Source of the DNA: Planctomycetaceae bacterium
GTDB lineage: Bacteria > Planctomycetota > Phycisphaerae > UBA1845 > UTPLA1
Direction of reading: 5' to 3'
Length of the DNA stretch: 48,106 nucleotides
NCBI GenBank assembly: GCA_011525745.1
Contig: WYBU01000055.1
Coordinates: 1-48,106, forward strand
The position numbers and the translations under genes were made by a program. Under the pieces are notes generated by a model that was not told the origin of the DNA, did not search any database, and was given only the letters and a program-made list of their open reading frames with translations. The stretch's first letter is position 1. The number at the start of each line of letters is the position of its first letter. This document shows positions 6,595 to 15,951 of the stretch, one piece after another.

Positions 6595-8559
6595 ATGTCC
6601 CAGCAACACCAATCGTCAGGACCCCTCGATTCCCACAGATCCTCCATCATGGGGCGCATCTGGGCATTCGTTCGCATCATGAACGTGCGGCTGCGATTCA
6701 TCTTCCTAATGGTCCTGGTTGGTGTCGTTGCGGCCAACTGGGAGCGGCTCCAGAACTACTACGACCGGTGGCGCCGTCCAGCGGAGACGCCTGAGACAGT
6801 CCAGGCCCAGGAGATCGAGTACTACTGCCCGATGCACCCCAACATCATCCGCGGGGAGCCTGGCAACTGTCCGATCTGCGGGATGCCGCTGGCGAAGCGC
6901 GCCAAGACCGGGCGAACGGAACTGGCAGAGGGTGTGCTGGCGCAGGTCCAGATGAGCCCGCAGAAGGTCCAGATGGGTCGCATTGCCACGTCGCTCGTGC
7001 AGCATCAACTTCTGGCGCGGGAGATCAGGACAGTGGGAATCGTCGAGTACGACGAGACCCGCCGCGCGTTCATTGCCTCACGGATCAAGGGGCGTCTGGA
7101 CAAGCTCTTTGTCAACTACGTGGGCCAACAAGTGAAGAAGGGCGACCCGCTGGTCTGGATTTACAGCCCCGATCTGCTCGTCGCCCAGGACGAGCTTCTC
7201 GTAGCGATGCGTCAAATGAAGGAGGATCGCCCCGGCGGCCAGTTCGACACGGCCGTCGGCGCATCGGTCGTGGAAGCGGCGCGGCGAAAACTCTTTCTGT
7301 GGGGCATTACCGAGGCACAGATCGAGGAGATCATCCAACGCGGCAAGGCAGACTCGCACCTGAATATCCTCTCGCCGATTGAAGGCATCGTCACCGAAAA
7401 GAAGGTGCTCGAGGGCGGATACGTCGACGAGGGGACCGACCTGCTCACGATCGCCGACCTGAGCAACGTCTGGATGCAGGCGAAGGTGTTCGAGGACCAG
7501 ATCAGCGGCGTGAGGGTCGGCACGGCGGTCGAAGTCACGAGCGTGGCGTATCCCAACGAGATCTTCGCCGGAAAGATCACCTTCATCGCCTATACCGTCG
7601 ATCCGGCGACGCGGACGCTGGCTGCCCGCGTCGAGATCAGCAATCCCGATGTCAAGCTCAAGCCCGGCATGTATGCGACGGCAACCATCCGTCTGCCGGC
7701 CGGCCGCGTCGTTGAGGCTGCGACATCGGCCCCGGCGGAGGCGGGCGGCCCTTCGACCGACGGCGTTGCCCGCGCGTACACGGCGCTGGTGGAGTTGCTG
7801 GCGAAAGACAAGACCGACGCCAAGGTCGTCTCGCAGGTCGGCCACGAGGCGCAGAGCCTCGTGCAGCAGGCGGAGGAACCGGTCAAGTCGCTGGCGTCGG
7901 AGCTCGCCCGACTGGCCAAGGAGATGGCCGGCGCGGATTTGAAGGGCCAGCGCGGGATTCTCAAGTCGCTTAGCGAGAAGACCATCGCACTGCTGCGCGC
8001 TCGACCGCCGGTCGATGGGACGCTCTTTACGGTCCATTGCCCGATGGTTGATGCCGATTGGGTTCAGGCCTCGGAGGAAGTGGCCAACCCTTATTACGGC
8101 TCCGAGATGCTCCGTTGCGGTCGAGTCACCGGCCAGGTCCGACATGGGGCCGCCCAGCAAAGCGGCGATTTCGCAGAGGGGTATTTCTGTCCGATCTACC
8201 CGGACCGGCTGTTCGACGAGCCGCGCGAATGTCCGATTGACAAGTTCCCCATGAAGTTCGTGCGAGTCGAAAAGGTTCTTGCGGTGCCGGCGTCCGCCGT
8301 CATCAACACCGGCACCCGCACCGTGGTGTATAGGGAGAGCGCTCCAGGGACCTACGACATGCTTGAGGTGCACCTCGGCCCGAAGGCTGGCGACTTCTTT
8401 CCGGTGGAGTCCGGGGTGAAGGCTGGAGATCGGGTCGCCACGGCTGGGGCGTTCATCTTGGACGCCGAAAACCGTCTTAATCCTGCCGCCGGCGCGCAAT
8501 ACTTCGGCGCCAGCGGCGGCTCGTCGGGCGGAGACAAGCAGCATCAACACGGTGGATAG
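6595..8559 (+). CDS. cusB: CusB-type RND efflux periplasmic adaptor with DUF3347 and two metal-binding domains
   Basis: This is a membrane-fusion protein linking an inner-membrane RND pump to an outer-membrane channel; CusB also binds Cu(I)/Ag(I). The 654-residue product has an N-terminal membrane anchor (about 30-48) and a heavy-metal-binding domain (76-100: YYCPMHPN with C78, then CPICGM with C92 and C95). The HlyD-like beta-barrel/hairpin core follows to about 375. A DUF3347-like segment occupies 383-520 (HCPMVDADWVQ, NPYYGSEMLRCG). A second, partly degenerate metal-binding unit lies at 530-557 (YFCPIYPDR, CPIDKFPMKF). The C-terminal barrel closes the protein, with a His-rich tail (KQHQHGG). 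CusB is usually 400-500 residues, so this is a long variant. It lies 30 bases before cusA. No TolC gene follows; the one at 19309 may serve. Confidence 0.92.
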   Translation: MSQQHQSSGPLDSHRSSIMGRIWAFVRIMNVRLRFIFLMVLVGVVAANWERLQNYYDRWRRPAETPETVQAQEIEYYCPMHPNIIRGEPGNCPICGMPLAKRAKTGRTELAEGVLAQVQMSPQKVQMGRIATSLVQHQLLAREIRTVGIVEYDETRRAFIASRIKGRLDKLFVNYVGQQVKKGDPLVWIYSPDLLVAQDELLVAMRQMKEDRPGGQFDTAVGASVVEAARRKLFLWGITEAQIEEIIQRGKADSHLNILSPIEGIVTEKKVLEGGYVDEGTDLLTIADLSNVWMQAKVFEDQISGVRVGTAVEVTSVAYPNEIFAGKITFIAYTVDPATRTLAARVEISNPDVKLKPGMYATATIRLPAGRVVEAATSAPAEAGGPSTDGVARAYTALVELLAKDKTDAKVVSQVGHEAQSLVQQAEEPVKSLASELARLAKEMAGADLKGQRGILKSLSEKTIALLRARPPVDGTLFTVHCPMVDADWVQASEEVANPYYGSEMLRCGRVTGQVRHGAAQQSGDFAEGYFCPIYPDRLFDEPRECPIDKFPMKFVRVEKVLAVPASAVINTGTRTVVYRESAPGTYDMLEVHLGPKAGDFFPVESGVKAGDRVATAGAFILDAENRLNPAAGAQYFGASGGSSGGDKQHQHGG

Positions 8560-8589
8560 TGGATTAGGCAGCCTTGCTGGAGCCGTTTC

Positions 8590-11500
8590 ATGGTGCCCCG
8601 GATCATCGAGTACTGCGTTCGCAACAGATTCATCGTCATCTTGCTGACCGCCGCCGTGGCCGTCTGGGGCGTCTACTGCGTCATGAAGACGCCCATCGAC
8701 GCGATCCCGGACCTCTCCGAAAACCAGGTCATCGTCTTCACGGACTGGATGGGCCGGTCGCCGCAGGAGATCGACGACCAGATCACCTATCCGCTATCCG
8801 TGAATCTCCAGGGCCTGGCGGGCATCAAGGCGGTGCGGTCATCGAGCGAGTTCAACTTCTCGATGATCAACATCATTTTTGATGAAAAGACCGATTTCTA
8901 TTTCGCCCGCACGCGCGTCCTGGAGCGGCTGAACATCGCCGGCACATTCCTTCCGGCCGGCGTCGTTCCCTATCTGGCGCCGGATTCGACCGCGCTGGGG
9001 CAAATTTTCTGGTACACGGTGGAGGGCGACGGCTACAGCGTGGATGAATTGCGGGCGATCCAGGACTGGTACGTTCGTTACCAACTCTACGTGTCCGGCG
9101 TGGCGCAGGTCTCCAGCGTTGGCGGCTTTGTCCGCGAGTATCAGATCGACGTCGATCCGGAGAAGCTGCGTGCCTACGACATCGCACTGGGGGCCGTCTT
9201 CAATGCCGTGGCCCGCAGCAACATCGCCGTCGGCGGCAAGGTCTTTTTCGAGAACAACGCCGAATACCTGATCCGCGGCGTGGGCTGGTTGCGGGGCGTG
9301 AAGGACCTGGAAAACGTCGTGGTCGCCGAACGCAAGGGCGTGCCGATCTACGTCCGCAGCCTGGCCACGGTGCAGCTCGGCCCGGAATATCGCCGCAGCA
9401 TGTTGGAGAAGAACAACCAGGAGGCGGTCGGCGGCGTGGTCATGATGCGTTACGGCGAGAACCCCTTGGCGGTGACGCAGGCCATCAAGCAGCGGATCGA
9501 GCAGTTGCAGCCCGGCCTTCCGCCGGGGGTGCGGATCGTGCCATTCTACGACCGCACGCGGCTGATCGAGGGGGCCATCCACACGCTGATCGGCACGTTG
9601 AAGGAAGAGATTATCGTCGCCAGTATCGTGGTGATACTCGTTCTCCGGCACTTGCGAAGCGCCCTGCTCTGTTGCGTCACCCTCCCCATTGCCGTGCTGG
9701 TGTCGTTCATCCTGATGTACTACCTCGGCGTCCCCAGCAACATCATGTCCCTCTCCGGCATCGCTATCAGCATCGGCGTGCTCATTGATGCCTCGATCGT
9801 CATGGTGGAGAACGCCATTCACGGTATCACCGGCGAGCGGGGCAGCGGCGTTATCCGCGGCGACACGACGGAGATCGTCGTGAGATCGTGTCGCCTGGTG
9901 GGCAAGCCCATCTTTTTCTCCGTCATGATCATGCTAGTGTCGTTCATCCCGGTCTTCGCGCTGGGCGGTATGGAAGGAAAAATGTTCCACCCGCTGGCAT
10001 TCACAAAAACCTTCGCGATGGTGGGCGTTGCGTGTCTGGCGATCACCTTCGTTCCCGCGATGGTCCCGATCCTTATCAAGGGACGCGTACGCTCCGAACA
10101 GGAGGTCTGGATCGTTCGCAGTTTCATCAACATCTATAAGCCCGTATTGACCTGGTTGATGCGCGTCCCCGGCGCGGGCATCTGGTTTGTCGGGTTCCTT
10201 TACATCCTGGCGGCGGGCTTTATCGGCAGCCGTTCGCTTTTCCTCGGCATTACGGTCCTGGCGCTCTTTTTCGGGTGTGTGTTCTTCCGTCGCTGGTCAA
10301 GCATGGGGCTGGCATTTGTCCTTCTTCTGGTGACGGCCACGTGGGCCTGGCGCTTCCCCAAGCTAGGTCGCGAGTTCATGCCGCCGCTGGATGAGGGCAG
10401 CGTCCTGGATATGCCTGTCACGGTGCCACGGGTGAACATCACGCAAGCCGCCGAGGACCTGCGGAAGCGGGACCAGATCATGCTGAGTTTCCCGGAGATC
10501 GACCAAGTCGTCGGGAAAGCCGGCCGGGCGGACACGCCCACGGACCCGTCCGGCATCGACATGATCGAGACCGTCGTGACCATGCGGCCGAAGGAATGGT
10601 GGCCGAAGCGTAAGGTTCTCTTCAAAGACGCCGAGGATGAGGCGCGGGCCGTGGCCGCGGCCTTGCAGGCGGAGGGGTTCCTTTCCGCGACTCACAAGCC
10701 CACCGATCTGGAGAATCTTTTTGCAACGGCCACGATGGATGCTATCACCGAGTTCGACCGGGTGCTGCGGGAACTCGCCGATCGACGGCAGACGGAATAT
10801 GAGCCGGTGCTGGCCCAGAAGCTCGTCCGCGCGACGCTCGACGATCTCCTCGCTCACTTCCGGCAGAAGGGTGAACTGCGGAAAGAGCCGACGGCCGTAC
10901 AACTCGATCAACTCGCCGAGGAGCTGGCGAAAGTGCACGGCCTGCTGCTGGTCGAGGTTCCGCGGCGCGAGGAGATGACCAAACTGGCGACGACTGGCAC
11001 AGAGAAACTGGCCTCGATGGGCGTGGTGGAGCAGAAGCCGGACCTCCTGCTGCCGGCGCCATCCCTCTGGCACGAATTGAAGGATGCCGTGATGACCGCG
11101 GTCGGCGAGGAGAAGAGCACCGTTTTCAGCGAACTCTTCGCCGCCTTCGAGAAACGCCTCAACGATGAATGGATTGCCCGCGTCAAGGTGGTCAACTGGG
11201 AACTCGAGGACCTGGCCCACGGCGCGATGGTCTGGTCACTGGTCGCGAACGTCGTCATACAGGCCAAGGCAGGCGGTCTCTTGAGCAAAGAACCATCGGT
11301 GGAGGAACTCCAGCGCATCCGCGCCCAGCGCGAGCCGCGGTTTGCCAGCAATGTCTTCCTCTGGCGCAAAACCAAGAACGACCTGGTCAAGGAGCTGGAC
11401 AGCGAACTCCAGATGCCCGGCTGGGGAAACATCTGGACGCAGCCGATCATCAACCGCGTCGACATGTTGGCGACCGGCGTCCGCACGATGATCGGCGTCA

Positions 11501-12783
11501 AGGTCTTCGGGCCGCGCCAGGAAGATCTTACGGAGGAAGTAGTCCAAGAAGGAGTCACGAAGACGGTCGTGAAGGAGCCCGGCATCCAGAGCATCGCCAA
11601 CCAAGTGGCCGGTGTCCTGCGCGGGATACGCGGGGCCGTGGACGTATTCCCCGACCAGATCGTCGGCCGGAGCTACCTCCAGATCGACGTCAATCGGGAG
11701 AAGGCCGCCCGCTACGGCGTAAACGTGGGGGAAATACAGGAAGCGATTGAAGTGGCCATGGGCGGCAAGATGATCATGACCACAGTCGAGGGGCGGAGGC
11801 GCTTCCCGGTGCGCGTCCGTTACGCCCGCGATTACTGGCAAACCGAAGAGGCCCTGCGGCGCATCCTGGTGACCGGCCGTCGCGGCGCGGCACCGGCCGA
11901 GGCTGATGCGGTCGGGATGGGCGCGGGCGCCGGAATGTCTCTGGCCTCCGTCGGGTCGGCCTCCGCGAGCGGGATGGGCGGAAGCGAGGCCTATCAGATT
12001 CCCATTTCGGAAGTCACGGATATCAAGGTGGTTGAGGGGCCGAGCGTCATCAAGAGCGAAAACGGCATGTTGCGGTCGTACGTTCAGCTCAACGTCCGTG
12101 ACCGGGACATCGTCGGCTTCGTCGAGGAGGCGCAGCAGGCCGTCGCCGAGCGGGTCAAGCTGCCGCCGGGTTTCTTCATCGAATGGAGCGGCCAATTTGA
12201 GCACCAGGTCCGCGCCCGAAAGACGCTTCAGGTGCTCTTCCCGCTGGTGGTTCTGCTGATCTTTGTTATTCTGTATGTCACATTCAATGACCTTCGTGAC
12301 TCGTTGTTGATCATGCTTGCGGTTCCGGGCGCGCTGGCCGGCGGGGTCATCTTCCAAAGCCTGTTTGGGTTCAATTTCAGCGTCGCGGTCTGGGTCGGCT
12401 ACATCGCTTGCTTCGGCATGGCCACTGAAACCGGAATCGTCATGCTGATCTATCTCCACGACGCCATCAACACCCGCGGCGGATTGGCCAAGATCGGCTC
12501 CATCCGCGAAGTGACCGAGGCCGTCATTACCGGCGCCGTCCATCGCCTGCGTCCCAAGCTTATGACCGAGGGCACGACGATCATTGGGCTGGTGCCCATG
12601 CTCTGGGCAACGGGCGTCGGTGCGGAGGTGATGCGGCCGATGGCAGCGCCCGTGCTGGGCGGCCTGCTGGTGGCGGACGAGGTGATCGACCTGCTGCTGC
12701 CGGTCATCTTCAACTGGTATCAATGCCGCAAGTGGCGGCGGCTCCATCCGGACTCGGTTTCAGCCGAAGGAGCGCCGGCATGA
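8590..12783 (+). CDS. cusA: CusA-type heavy-metal RND efflux pump with large insertion
   Basis: This inner-membrane proton-driven pump belongs to the heavy-metal RND family. The proton-relay Asp fits D400 in SIGVLIDASIVMVEN. The three methionines that bind Cu(I)/Ag(I) in E. coli CusA have counterparts: M608 (VLDMPVTVP), M658 (GIDMIETVV) and M959 (NRVDMLATGV). TKTFAM also keeps a relay methionine. This supports copper/silver as substrate. At 1397 residues it is about 350 longer than CusA. Most of the excess is a charged, helical insertion at about 673-927, between RPKEWW and TKNDLVKEL, in the porter region. Smaller inserts include a Gly/Ala/Met-rich loop near 1110-1130 and extra hydrophobic sequence near 530-585. 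The frame is uninterrupted. Its stop overlaps the MgtC-like start (ATGA at 12780). Confidence 0.93.
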   Translation: MVPRIIEYCVRNRFIVILLTAAVAVWGVYCVMKTPIDAIPDLSENQVIVFTDWMGRSPQEIDDQITYPLSVNLQGLAGIKAVRSSSEFNFSMINIIFDEKTDFYFARTRVLERLNIAGTFLPAGVVPYLAPDSTALGQIFWYTVEGDGYSVDELRAIQDWYVRYQLYVSGVAQVSSVGGFVREYQIDVDPEKLRAYDIALGAVFNAVARSNIAVGGKVFFENNAEYLIRGVGWLRGVKDLENVVVAERKGVPIYVRSLATVQLGPEYRRSMLEKNNQEAVGGVVMMRYGENPLAVTQAIKQRIEQLQPGLPPGVRIVPFYDRTRLIEGAIHTLIGTLKEEIIVASIVVILVLRHLRSALLCCVTLPIAVLVSFILMYYLGVPSNIMSLSGIAISIGVLIDASIVMVENAIHGITGERGSGVIRGDTTEIVVRSCRLVGKPIFFSVMIMLVSFIPVFALGGMEGKMFHPLAFTKTFAMVGVACLAITFVPAMVPILIKGRVRSEQEVWIVRSFINIYKPVLTWLMRVPGAGIWFVGFLYILAAGFIGSRSLFLGITVLALFFGCVFFRRWSSMGLAFVLLLVTATWAWRFPKLGREFMPPLDEGSVLDMPVTVPRVNITQAAEDLRKRDQIMLSFPEIDQVVGKAGRADTPTDPSGIDMIETVVTMRPKEWWPKRKVLFKDAEDEARAVAAALQAEGFLSATHKPTDLENLFATATMDAITEFDRVLRELADRRQTEYEPVLAQKLVRATLDDLLAHFRQKGELRKEPTAVQLDQLAEELAKVHGLLLVEVPRREEMTKLATTGTEKLASMGVVEQKPDLLLPAPSLWHELKDAVMTAVGEEKSTVFSELFAAFEKRLNDEWIARVKVVNWELEDLAHGAMVWSLVANVVIQAKAGGLLSKEPSVEELQRIRAQREPRFASNVFLWRKTKNDLVKELDSELQMPGWGNIWTQPIINRVDMLATGVRTMIGVKVFGPRQEDLTEEVVQEGVTKTVVKEPGIQSIANQVAGVLRGIRGAVDVFPDQIVGRSYLQIDVNREKAARYGVNVGEIQEAIEVAMGGKMIMTTVEGRRRFPVRVRYARDYWQTEEALRRILVTGRRGAAPAEADAVGMGAGAGMSLASVGSASASGMGGSEAYQIPISEVTDIKVVEGPSVIKSENGMLRSYVQLNVRDRDIVGFVEEAQQAVAERVKLPPGFFIEWSGQFEHQVRARKTLQVLFPLVVLLIFVILYVTFNDLRDSLLIMLAVPGALAGGVIFQSLFGFNFSVAVWVGYIACFGMATETGIVMLIYLHDAINTRGGLAKIGSIREVTEAVITGAVHRLRPKLMTEGTTIIGLVPMLWATGVGAEVMRPMAAPVLGGLLVADEVIDLLLPVIFNWYQCRKWRRLHPDSVSAEGAPA

Positions 12784-13508
12784 CCGATGAAATGCCAACC
12801 TGGATGGGCAATGTTCATCAGTGGGCGCCCCACCAAGTCTGCTGGGTGATCTTGACTTTGCTGGCGATCATTTGCGGCGCGGTCATCGGCATGGAGCGTG
12901 GCAAGCGGCAGAAAGCCGCAGGCCTCCGGACCATGATGTTGATCTGCCTGGGCGCCAGCATCTTCACACAAGCAAGCCTCCTCATCGCCGGCGCGCACGC
13001 CGATCCGGGACGCGTCGCCGCCCAGGTCGTGACGGGTGTCGGGTTCCTTGGCGCCGGGGCGATCATCCACGGCCGCGGCGCCATCACCGGATTCACGACG
13101 GCCGCTGCGATTTGGGTTGTGGCCGCGATCGGTGTGATTCTCGGCGGCGGCTACGCAGTCGCCGGCATTCTGTTCACAGTTCTGGTCTGGGGTACATTGG
13201 CCGCTGAACGGGCAATCGAGTCGCTACTGTGCGGTCGCTGTCGTTGGACCGGGGCGCGTATCGAGTTTGATGTTGCCAATGGACGATCGCGCTGGTCGAT
13301 TCAGGAGATCCTCGACGATCATCAGGTGCCGGATGAACTCATCACGTTCGAAAACCAGAACACCGAGACCGGCGTACTGTCGGTTCGATTCTGCGCGCGT
13401 CATCGCCAGCATCGTGCCTTCATGGCGAGACTTGCCAATCTGACCTGCGTTCGTCAGATCGTCGAAGTCGCGACGGCCACGCCCAGACCACAGGAGCCGG
13501 CACGATGA
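12780..13508 (+). CDS. MgtC/SapB-family membrane protein
   Basis: The 242-residue product matches the MgtC/SapB layout. The N-terminal half has membrane helices with the conserved motifs GAVIGMERGKRQKAAGLRT and GVGFLGAGAIIHGRG. The C-terminal soluble part (about 150-240) resembles the ACT-like domain of longer members (WSIQEILDDHQVPDELIT). Family members affect Mg2+ homeostasis, F-ATPase activity or virulence; the activity here is unknown. The start at 12780 forms an ATGA overlap with cusA, and its own stop overlaps the next gene in the same way at 13505. The operon therefore continues through both junctions by translational coupling. Confidence 0.9.
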   Translation: MTDEMPTWMGNVHQWAPHQVCWVILTLLAIICGAVIGMERGKRQKAAGLRTMMLICLGASIFTQASLLIAGAHADPGRVAAQVVTGVGFLGAGAIIHGRGAITGFTTAAAIWVVAAIGVILGGGYAVAGILFTVLVWGTLAAERAIESLLCGRCRWTGARIEFDVANGRSRWSIQEILDDHQVPDELITFENQNTETGVLSVRFCARHRQHRAFMARLANLTCVRQIVEVATATPRPQEPAR

Positions 13509-13990
13509 AGACTACGGTCGCCCCATTGCGAGAGACGCGCATCGCCTCGTTGGCGCGAACAGCACATCGCTGGCGCGCCGTCCTCTTTGCGTTCGGGGAC
13601 TTCTTGTTTCTCCTGGGTGTCGGGGCGGTCACCACGCTGGTGATGCATGGCATGCATCAATTGGGCTGGAACTTCGCGTTGACATGCGTCTTGGGAATGG
13701 CGGTCGCCATGCTGGTTCAGATGCTGATGGCCTTCTGCGCCGCGCCCCTCCTCGGCTCCATCGAAACCATGACTCCCTCGATGGTCGTGGGAATGGTCAG
13801 CCCGATGTCGGTTTGCGCGACGCACATGTTCGGTCGTGAACTCGACCACATGACGGCGACATCAGCGGGCGCAGTGTTTGGGTTGGCGATGTTTGCATTT
13901 CTGCAAATCTACGGAGCGAGAGTCAAGCGGTCGTTTTACCGGCTGTATGAAGGATCACGAGGCGACCCGTGCCCGGCGTCTGGGAATTGA
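13505..13990 (+). CDS. small integral membrane protein of unknown function
   Basis: The 161-residue protein has about three to four membrane helices (near 26-48, 54-78, 90-105 and 120-138). His and Met cluster around them: VMHGMHQ, TPSMVVGMVSPMS, ATHMFGRELDHM. Clustered His/Met at membrane borders resembles copper-handling membrane proteins, but I recognise no named family. It overlaps the MgtC-like gene by four bases and the methyltransferase by 22. It is therefore a firm member of the cusBA operon and probably acts in metal homeostasis. Confidence 0.75.
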   Translation: MKTTVAPLRETRIASLARTAHRWRAVLFAFGDFLFLLGVGAVTTLVMHGMHQLGWNFALTCVLGMAVAMLVQMLMAFCAAPLLGSIETMTPSMVVGMVSPMSVCATHMFGRELDHMTATSAGAVFGLAMFAFLQIYGARVKRSFYRLYEGSRGDPCPASGN

Positions 13991-14589
13991 GAGCGAAGCT
14001 TTACGACGTGTGCGAGGGCTCGACCCTGCGCCGCGGGCCGGCCAAGGCCGCCTTGTTCCGCGACATGGAAGGGCGCGTGCTCTTCGTGGCCGTTGGAACA
14101 GGCGTTGACATCACCCAGTTTCCTCCGGGTCACCAGATCGTGGCGGTCGACATCAACAAAGAAATGCTCCGCCGCGCAACCAGGCGTCAGAAGAGCTACT
14201 ATGGTGATTTACAACTGGTCGAAGCGGACGCGATGAACCTCATGTTTCCCGATGGCTCATTCGACACCGCCGTCACCTCCTGTACGTTCTGTTCCGTGCC
14301 TGATCCAGTTCGCGCCCTGAGGGAACTGTATCGAGTGTTGCGGCCGGGCGGGAAGCTGCTGATGTTCGAGCATGTCCGCAGCCGCAATCCGGTATTCGGT
14401 CTGACCCTGGACCTGATGACGCTCTGGACGCGGCGGCTCGGGACCGAGATGAACCGGGACACCGTTGGCAACGTGATCAAGGCCGGGTTTGAGATCACGC
14501 GGATCGACAGCGTGTACCTGGACATCATTCTAGCCATCCGCGGACGCAAGCCGAAGTCCCGTGGATCGGAGGAGCGGGGCCATGCATAA
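13969..14589 (+). CDS. class I SAM-dependent methyltransferase, METTL7/UbiE-like
   Basis: The GTG start at 13969 gives 206 residues. The SAM-binding glycine motif is VAVGTGVDITQFPPG, followed by the acidic loop IVAVDINKEML, motif II SFDTAVTSCTFCSVPDP and motif III LYRVLRPGGKLLMFEHV. The pairing of CSV with RVLRPGG and EH resembles small-molecule and thiol methyltransferases of the METTL7 type, and phospholipid methyltransferases. The substrate is not evident. In a metal operon, methylation of a metalloid or thiol is possible but only inferred. It overlaps both neighbours, upstream by 22 bases and downstream by 8. Confidence 0.85.
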   Translation: MPGVWELRAKLYDVCEGSTLRRGPAKAALFRDMEGRVLFVAVGTGVDITQFPPGHQIVAVDINKEMLRRATRRQKSYYGDLQLVEADAMNLMFPDGSFDTAVTSCTFCSVPDPVRALRELYRVLRPGGKLLMFEHVRSRNPVFGLTLDLMTLWTRRLGTEMNRDTVGNVIKAGFEITRIDSVYLDIILAIRGRKPKSRGSEERGHA

Positions 14590-14950
14590 CCTGCTGATCC
14601 ATCGGCCGCGAATCCTTAGTCTTGCCGCCTGTACGATCGCTCTGGCCGGTTGCACCAAACCGGAGCCCGAGGTCGTTCATACCGTCGTCGCGGCGAACGA
14701 AGGCCAACGTCTCAGTTGCCAGCTCTGCTACGACGAAGTGGTTCGGGTCCTGACGGGTCCGCCCAAGCATCGGCGATACAAGACGGTGCAGCGACACCGC
14801 TGCGTCGAGTGCACGACAGAAGTCGCTTTCTACGTCGGTAACGACGGAAAACTCATGATCCGCTGCGCTCGTTGTGCACCTGACGGGATGCCCTGCGACC
14901 GGTGCCTGCCACCTGAACCGAGGCCGACGCCTCCGGCATCACAACCCTGA
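14582..14950 (+). CDS. small lipoprotein with four Cys pairs (zinc-ribbon-like)
   Basis: The start at ATG 14582 overlaps the methyltransferase stop. The 122-residue product has a lipoprotein signal with lipobox LAGC (C24). The mature part carries four CxxC pairs: 46/49, 74/77, 95/98 and 105/108. This fits one or two zinc-ribbon-like metal sites at the membrane surface. It is the last gene of the + strand series; the next gene converges 13 bases away. Likely role: metal binding in the periplasm. The family is unknown to me. Confidence 0.75.
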   Translation: MHNLLIHRPRILSLAACTIALAGCTKPEPEVVHTVVAANEGQRLSCQLCYDEVVRVLTGPPKHRRYKTVQRHRCVECTTEVAFYVGNDGKLMIRCARCAPDGMPCDRCLPPEPRPTPPASQP

Positions 14951-14963
14951 GAGTGGTGGGCTA

Positions 14964-15932
14964 TTACCGCGCCGCGAGCGTCCGCTCGACGGCTTCTTCG
15001 AGCCATCGCGCCATATTCGGATGGGGGCAGAAACCGCGACCATCGGCGACGTAGGTGAGGCCCTCCAAGACCTCACGGTACGGCCCGAACCCCGCGATGC
15101 GGAACGGCACGACGATCACTCGGCCGCCATCACGATTGCCCTCTGCGACGAATTGTCGGATGCGTTTCTCAGCGTCGGCGCGCTTCTCCGGCCAATCCTC
15201 ACGAAGCGTTTCGCATTGGACGCTGCGGAAAGCCCCAATTCGTCGGACGCCCTGCGCTCGCTGCGTCATCTTCGCCAACCAGCGCTGATTCTCGCCATCA
15301 TCGCCCGGACCGTGGCCCAGGATCAAAACCGACTCGTGCGCCGGATCGGTGCTCAGCGCGCGGACGCGATCCACCAGGATTTGATCGATCAGCGCCGAGT
15401 CGGCGACGCCCTCGCGGCTGAGGAAAATCCTCGCATCCGTCCTGATTCGGCGCGGCGGCTCCATGTGATGATGACTCGACGAGCTATGTGGATCGGACGC
15501 GTGCGTGTCGGCAGTCGGGGCGTCTGAGGCCAATATCGTCCCGCCGTGCTGATGCCCGCTCCTCTCATGAAAGGCGTGTTCATCCGCCGGCATCGCGTGG
15601 CGCGCGTGCAGGTCAGCAAGCAAATCGTCACGCAGGCCGAGGATGTACTTTGTCGGCTCGACGAAGCTCTCGCTCGAGATGAACATCCGCACGACCGCGA
15701 TCCGCCGGACACCGCGGGCTTCGAGCCGCTGCACCGCCGCCTCCATCGTCGAGGGCACGGCCATGCCGAAGGCGATTTCCGTCGCATATTGCTTTGCGAG
15801 TGGGGCGACGGTGGCTTCGACTTCACGGTTCCATTCCGGATCACCGCCGTGGGCCATGACGAGTACGCCGGTTCGGTTCTGCGCACAACCGGCTGCAAAT
15901 ACAAGTGTTACAACGATCGCGCCTCGGACCAT
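14964..15932 (-). CDS. exported CbiX/SirB-like class II chelatase lipoprotein
   Basis: The 322-residue product has a lipoprotein signal (lipobox AAGC, C16) and two half-domains resembling class II chelatases of the CbiX/SirB type. Active-site-like histidines lie in GVLVMAHGGDPEWN (H28) and SVLILGHGPGDD (about 205). The linker is His-rich (FHERSGHQHGG and HASDPHSSSSHHHM, about 115-160), as in long CbiX proteins. Cytosolic CbiX inserts cobalt into sirohydrochlorin; a lipid-anchored version suggests periplasmic metal or tetrapyrrole handling instead. AGGAGG lies 6 bases before the ATG. A Fur-like palindrome sits 20 bases upstream, so iron-dependent repression is likely. The family assignment is good; the reaction is unknown. 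Confidence 0.8.
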   Translation of the reverse strand: MVRGAIVVTLVFAAGCAQNRTGVLVMAHGGDPEWNREVEATVAPLAKQYATEIAFGMAVPSTMEAAVQRLEARGVRRIAVVRMFISSESFVEPTKYILGLRDDLLADLHARHAMPADEHAFHERSGHQHGGTILASDAPTADTHASDPHSSSSHHHMEPPRRIRTDARIFLSREGVADSALIDQILVDRVRALSTDPAHESVLILGHGPGDDGENQRWLAKMTQRAQGVRRIGAFRSVQCETLREDWPEKRADAEKRIRQFVAEGNRDGGRVIVVPFRIAGFGPYREVLEGLTYVADGRGFCPHPNMARWLEEAVERTLAAR

Positions 15933-15951
15933 GTCGTTCCTCCTGGCTTAA

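Noticed and set aside
11236..12747. Long - strand frame antisense to cusA
   Set aside because: His/Asp/Gln-rich composition typical of reversed RND sequence, with no domain and no ribosome-binding site.
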